Shown here: positions 62,955-64,000 of the stretch, piece by piece
Layout: each line of letters begins with the position of its first letter
Numbering within the stretch: the first letter of the stretch is position 1
Virus record (IMG/VR): IMGVR_UViG_3300021057_000274
Location: 1-64,000 of that record
Strand: one strand, 5' to 3'
Source: a virus
DNA length: 64,000 bases
Made by a program: the position numbers and the translations under genes
The notes under the pieces: generated by a model
Seen by the model: the letters and a program-made list of their open reading frames with translations, nothing else
Told to the model about the DNA's origin: nothing
Databases searched by the model: none

Positions 62955-63214
62955 TCGTTTGGGTTGAAGACAGGAAATTTTCGGGGGTCTACAACGCGGA
63001 AAACCTTCCGCAGTGGAATCTTCACGGCCAACTCAAGATCAACTGGAACCTCTGGATCGAGACTCGCCCAGTCTATTGTGACCGTGGACGTTATCTCGCC
63101 AAGACAGACGCCCCGCTCGACGCGCAAGAGGGATTTCCGCGCTATTACTTCGACCTGGAGATCGCCAAGCGTGAGCTTCAAGCGTGGATTGACGCTCGAA
63201 AGGAGTTAAGGTGA
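62951..63214 (+). CDS. Hypothetical protein, 87 residues
   Basis: ATGA-coupled. Trp-rich beta segments (QWNLHGQLKINWNLWIETR) and a terminal helix. Unrecognised. Confidence 0.6.
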   Translation: MIVWVEDRKFSGVYNAENLPQWNLHGQLKINWNLWIETRPVYCDRGRYLAKTDAPLDAQEGFPRYYFDLEIAKRELQAWIDARKELR

Positions 63215-63513
63215 GAGAGTGGCCCTGGAAGAAGAAAGGTTTTATCGGCTTCAAGTACATCCCTCATGACCGCGGAGACGTCTTCAACAAGCTTCACGAG
63301 ATCATGCTCAAGGGTTGCTATCAAGACTCGATGAATGGCTACTCTCAAGAGTTCGCGAGCTTGGCCGACCTGACGAACCAGTATCAACAGCTCAAGCTGC
63401 TCGGGATTCTGGACGAGGGCGACATGGAGGAGCGGGCGGCCTACGTTGTCTGGTACGCCAACGGGCCGGGACGGGTCTACGTGCGCGACTTCGACTGGGG
63501 AAAGCGCGGATGA
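63211..63513 (+). CDS. Hypothetical protein, 100 residues
   Basis: GTGA-coupled. Basic start (REWPWKKKGFIGFKYIP), then alpha/beta. Unrecognised. A 13-codon ORF (63510-63551) overlaps its end and links to the last gene. Confidence 0.6.
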   Translation: MREWPWKKKGFIGFKYIPHDRGDVFNKLHEIMLKGCYQDSMNGYSQEFASLADLTNQYQQLKLLGILDEGDMEERAAYVVWYANGPGRVYVRDFDWGKRG

Positions 63514-63551
63514 GCTGGCCGATCGATGAGGGGCGCTCGGAGGAAGATTGA
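63510..63551 (+). CDS. Possible 13-residue coupling peptide
   Basis: ATG 63510 overlaps the previous TGA and reads MSWPIDEGRSEED; its TGA overlaps the TTG of the next gene. It probably only carries ribosomes across. Confidence 0.3.
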   Translation: MSWPIDEGRSEED

Positions 63552-64000
63552 TCGACCACGACCTCGTCAAGCGAGTGCGCACGGCGTTCGGAGATGAGTG
63601 TACCGTCGCTCTGTTCGGGTCGCGCGTCTACGGCACCGACGATCGCTTCTCGGATCATGACTTCATGATCCTCTACAAGGGCTCTCGTAACTTCGGCAAG
63701 AGCTTGAACAAGCGAGCCGCGCAGCTCAACCAGCGCACGATCAACCTCCATGTCTACGCCGCGGCTCAGTTTCAAGCTGCTCTCTACTCGCATGAGCCGA
63801 TCGCGGTCGAGCTCTGGATGCTCCCGAGCGAGTTCGTTCTCCAGGGACCGCACCCGGACAAGATCTGCTGGTGGCAGATCGACCACGGAGGGGCAGGAAA
63901 TTTTCACAAGTTTCATCACGCGTTCACGAAGAACGTCCAGAGCACGTGGAAGAAGGCTGAGAAGCGATTCTGGATCGATCGCCGTAGCTCGTTGAAGTGC
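63548..64000 (+). CDS. Nucleotidyltransferase-fold protein (cut by window edge)
   Basis: TTG 63548 overlaps the short ORF stop. At least 151 residues, open at the right edge. VALFGSRVYGTDDRFSDHDFMILYKG is the full G-S-x10-D-x-D motif of minimal nucleotidyltransferases; INLHVYAAAQF may follow as the third strand. Larger than MNT-type antitoxins because the frame continues. Similar enzymes in phages have no settled role. Confidence 0.7.
   Translation, partial: MIDHDLVKRVRTAFGDECTVALFGSRVYGTDDRFSDHDFMILYKGSRNFGKSLNKRAAQLNQRTINLHVYAAAQFQAALYSHEPIAVELWMLPSEFVLQGPHPDKICWWQIDHGGAGNFHKFHHAFTKNVQSTWKKAEKRFWIDRRSSLKC

Noticed and set aside
1-64000. Integrated prophage in a bacterial chromosome
   Set aside because: No host housekeeping block, integrase or attachment site is visible, and the gene style is uniform throughout. 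The window alone cannot exclude it.

Overview
The window looks like part of the genome of a large (jumbo-type) tailed double-stranded DNA phage of a Gram-negative, probably proteobacterial, host. Genes are small and packed with almost no gaps. Most start codons overlap the previous stop (ATGA, GTGA, TTGA, TGATG), and GTG and TTG starts are common. The recognisable nucleic-acid genes are those of T4-like viruses: a two-subunit type II topoisomerase, a gp1-type dNMP kinase, a dCMP-hydroxymethylase-like thymidylate synthase homologue, a canonical ThyA, two MazG-like hydrolases and an Rnl1-type RNA ligase. A collagen-like fibre and an Alt-like ADP-ribosyltransferase suggest virion genes. Host signals are a CreA-family protein, an IbpA-like Hsp20, OmpA and TAXI domains, and GC-rich codon use. 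No complete tRNA, rRNA, CRISPR array or insertion sequence was seen.

Layout. 1-4.8 kb: Hsp20, then a minus-strand operon of collagen-like fibre, nucleotidyltransferase and ParB-like genes. 4.9-10.8 kb: a methyltransferase-glycosyltransferase-TPR fusion and its paralogue, MazG, the dCMP-hydroxymethylase-like enzyme and a dNMP kinase. 10.9-20.1 kb: CreA, an amidinohydrolase, an Apyc1-like metallo-beta-lactamase fold protein, NMNAT-Nudix, NAMPT, an alarmone hydrolase and APRT; this reads as an NAD+/nucleotide-signal counter-defence block. 20-34 kb: mostly unknown small genes, with an HNH protein, a mono-ADP-ribosyltransferase (minus), an M50-type membrane protease, a polynucleotide-kinase-like ATPase, an SPFH protein and two possible PD-(D/E)XK nucleases. 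34-41.7 kb: topoisomerase, a CoaE-CoaD fusion, a GNAT (minus) and a dNMP kinase. 41.8-51 kb: RNA ligase, R2K ATP-grasp, a TIM barrel, a PARP with WGR domain, a MazG-like protein and ThyA. 51-62 kb: an envelope island with coiled-coil and PspA-like proteins, a substrate-binding-OmpA fusion, an ABC permease and ATPase, a TAXI binding protein and membrane proteins; it encloses a CoaB-like gene and a methyltransferase. 62-64 kb: small unknown genes and a nucleotidyltransferase cut by the window edge.

Regulation. A sigma70-like promoter recurs (-35 close to GTTTACT, 17-bp spacer, -10 TGATANAAT). In about eight cases the -10 lies only 6-8 bp upstream of the start codon, which predicts leaderless mRNAs; in others a normal Shine-Dalgarno leader follows. 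Several promoters sit directly behind a terminator hairpin. T4-late-like TATAAATA or CATAAATA elements precede the PARP gene and the minus-strand fibre operon.

How it may fit together. The phage appears to rebuild NAD+ (NAMPT, NMNAT), spend it on protein or nucleic-acid modification (PARP, mART), carry part of the coenzyme A pathway (CoaB, CoaE-CoaD), repair RNA (ligase, kinase) and install a transport or stress apparatus in the host envelope. The envelope island and the CoA genes are the best candidates for something undescribed. All functions are inferred from motifs read by eye; no database search was run.
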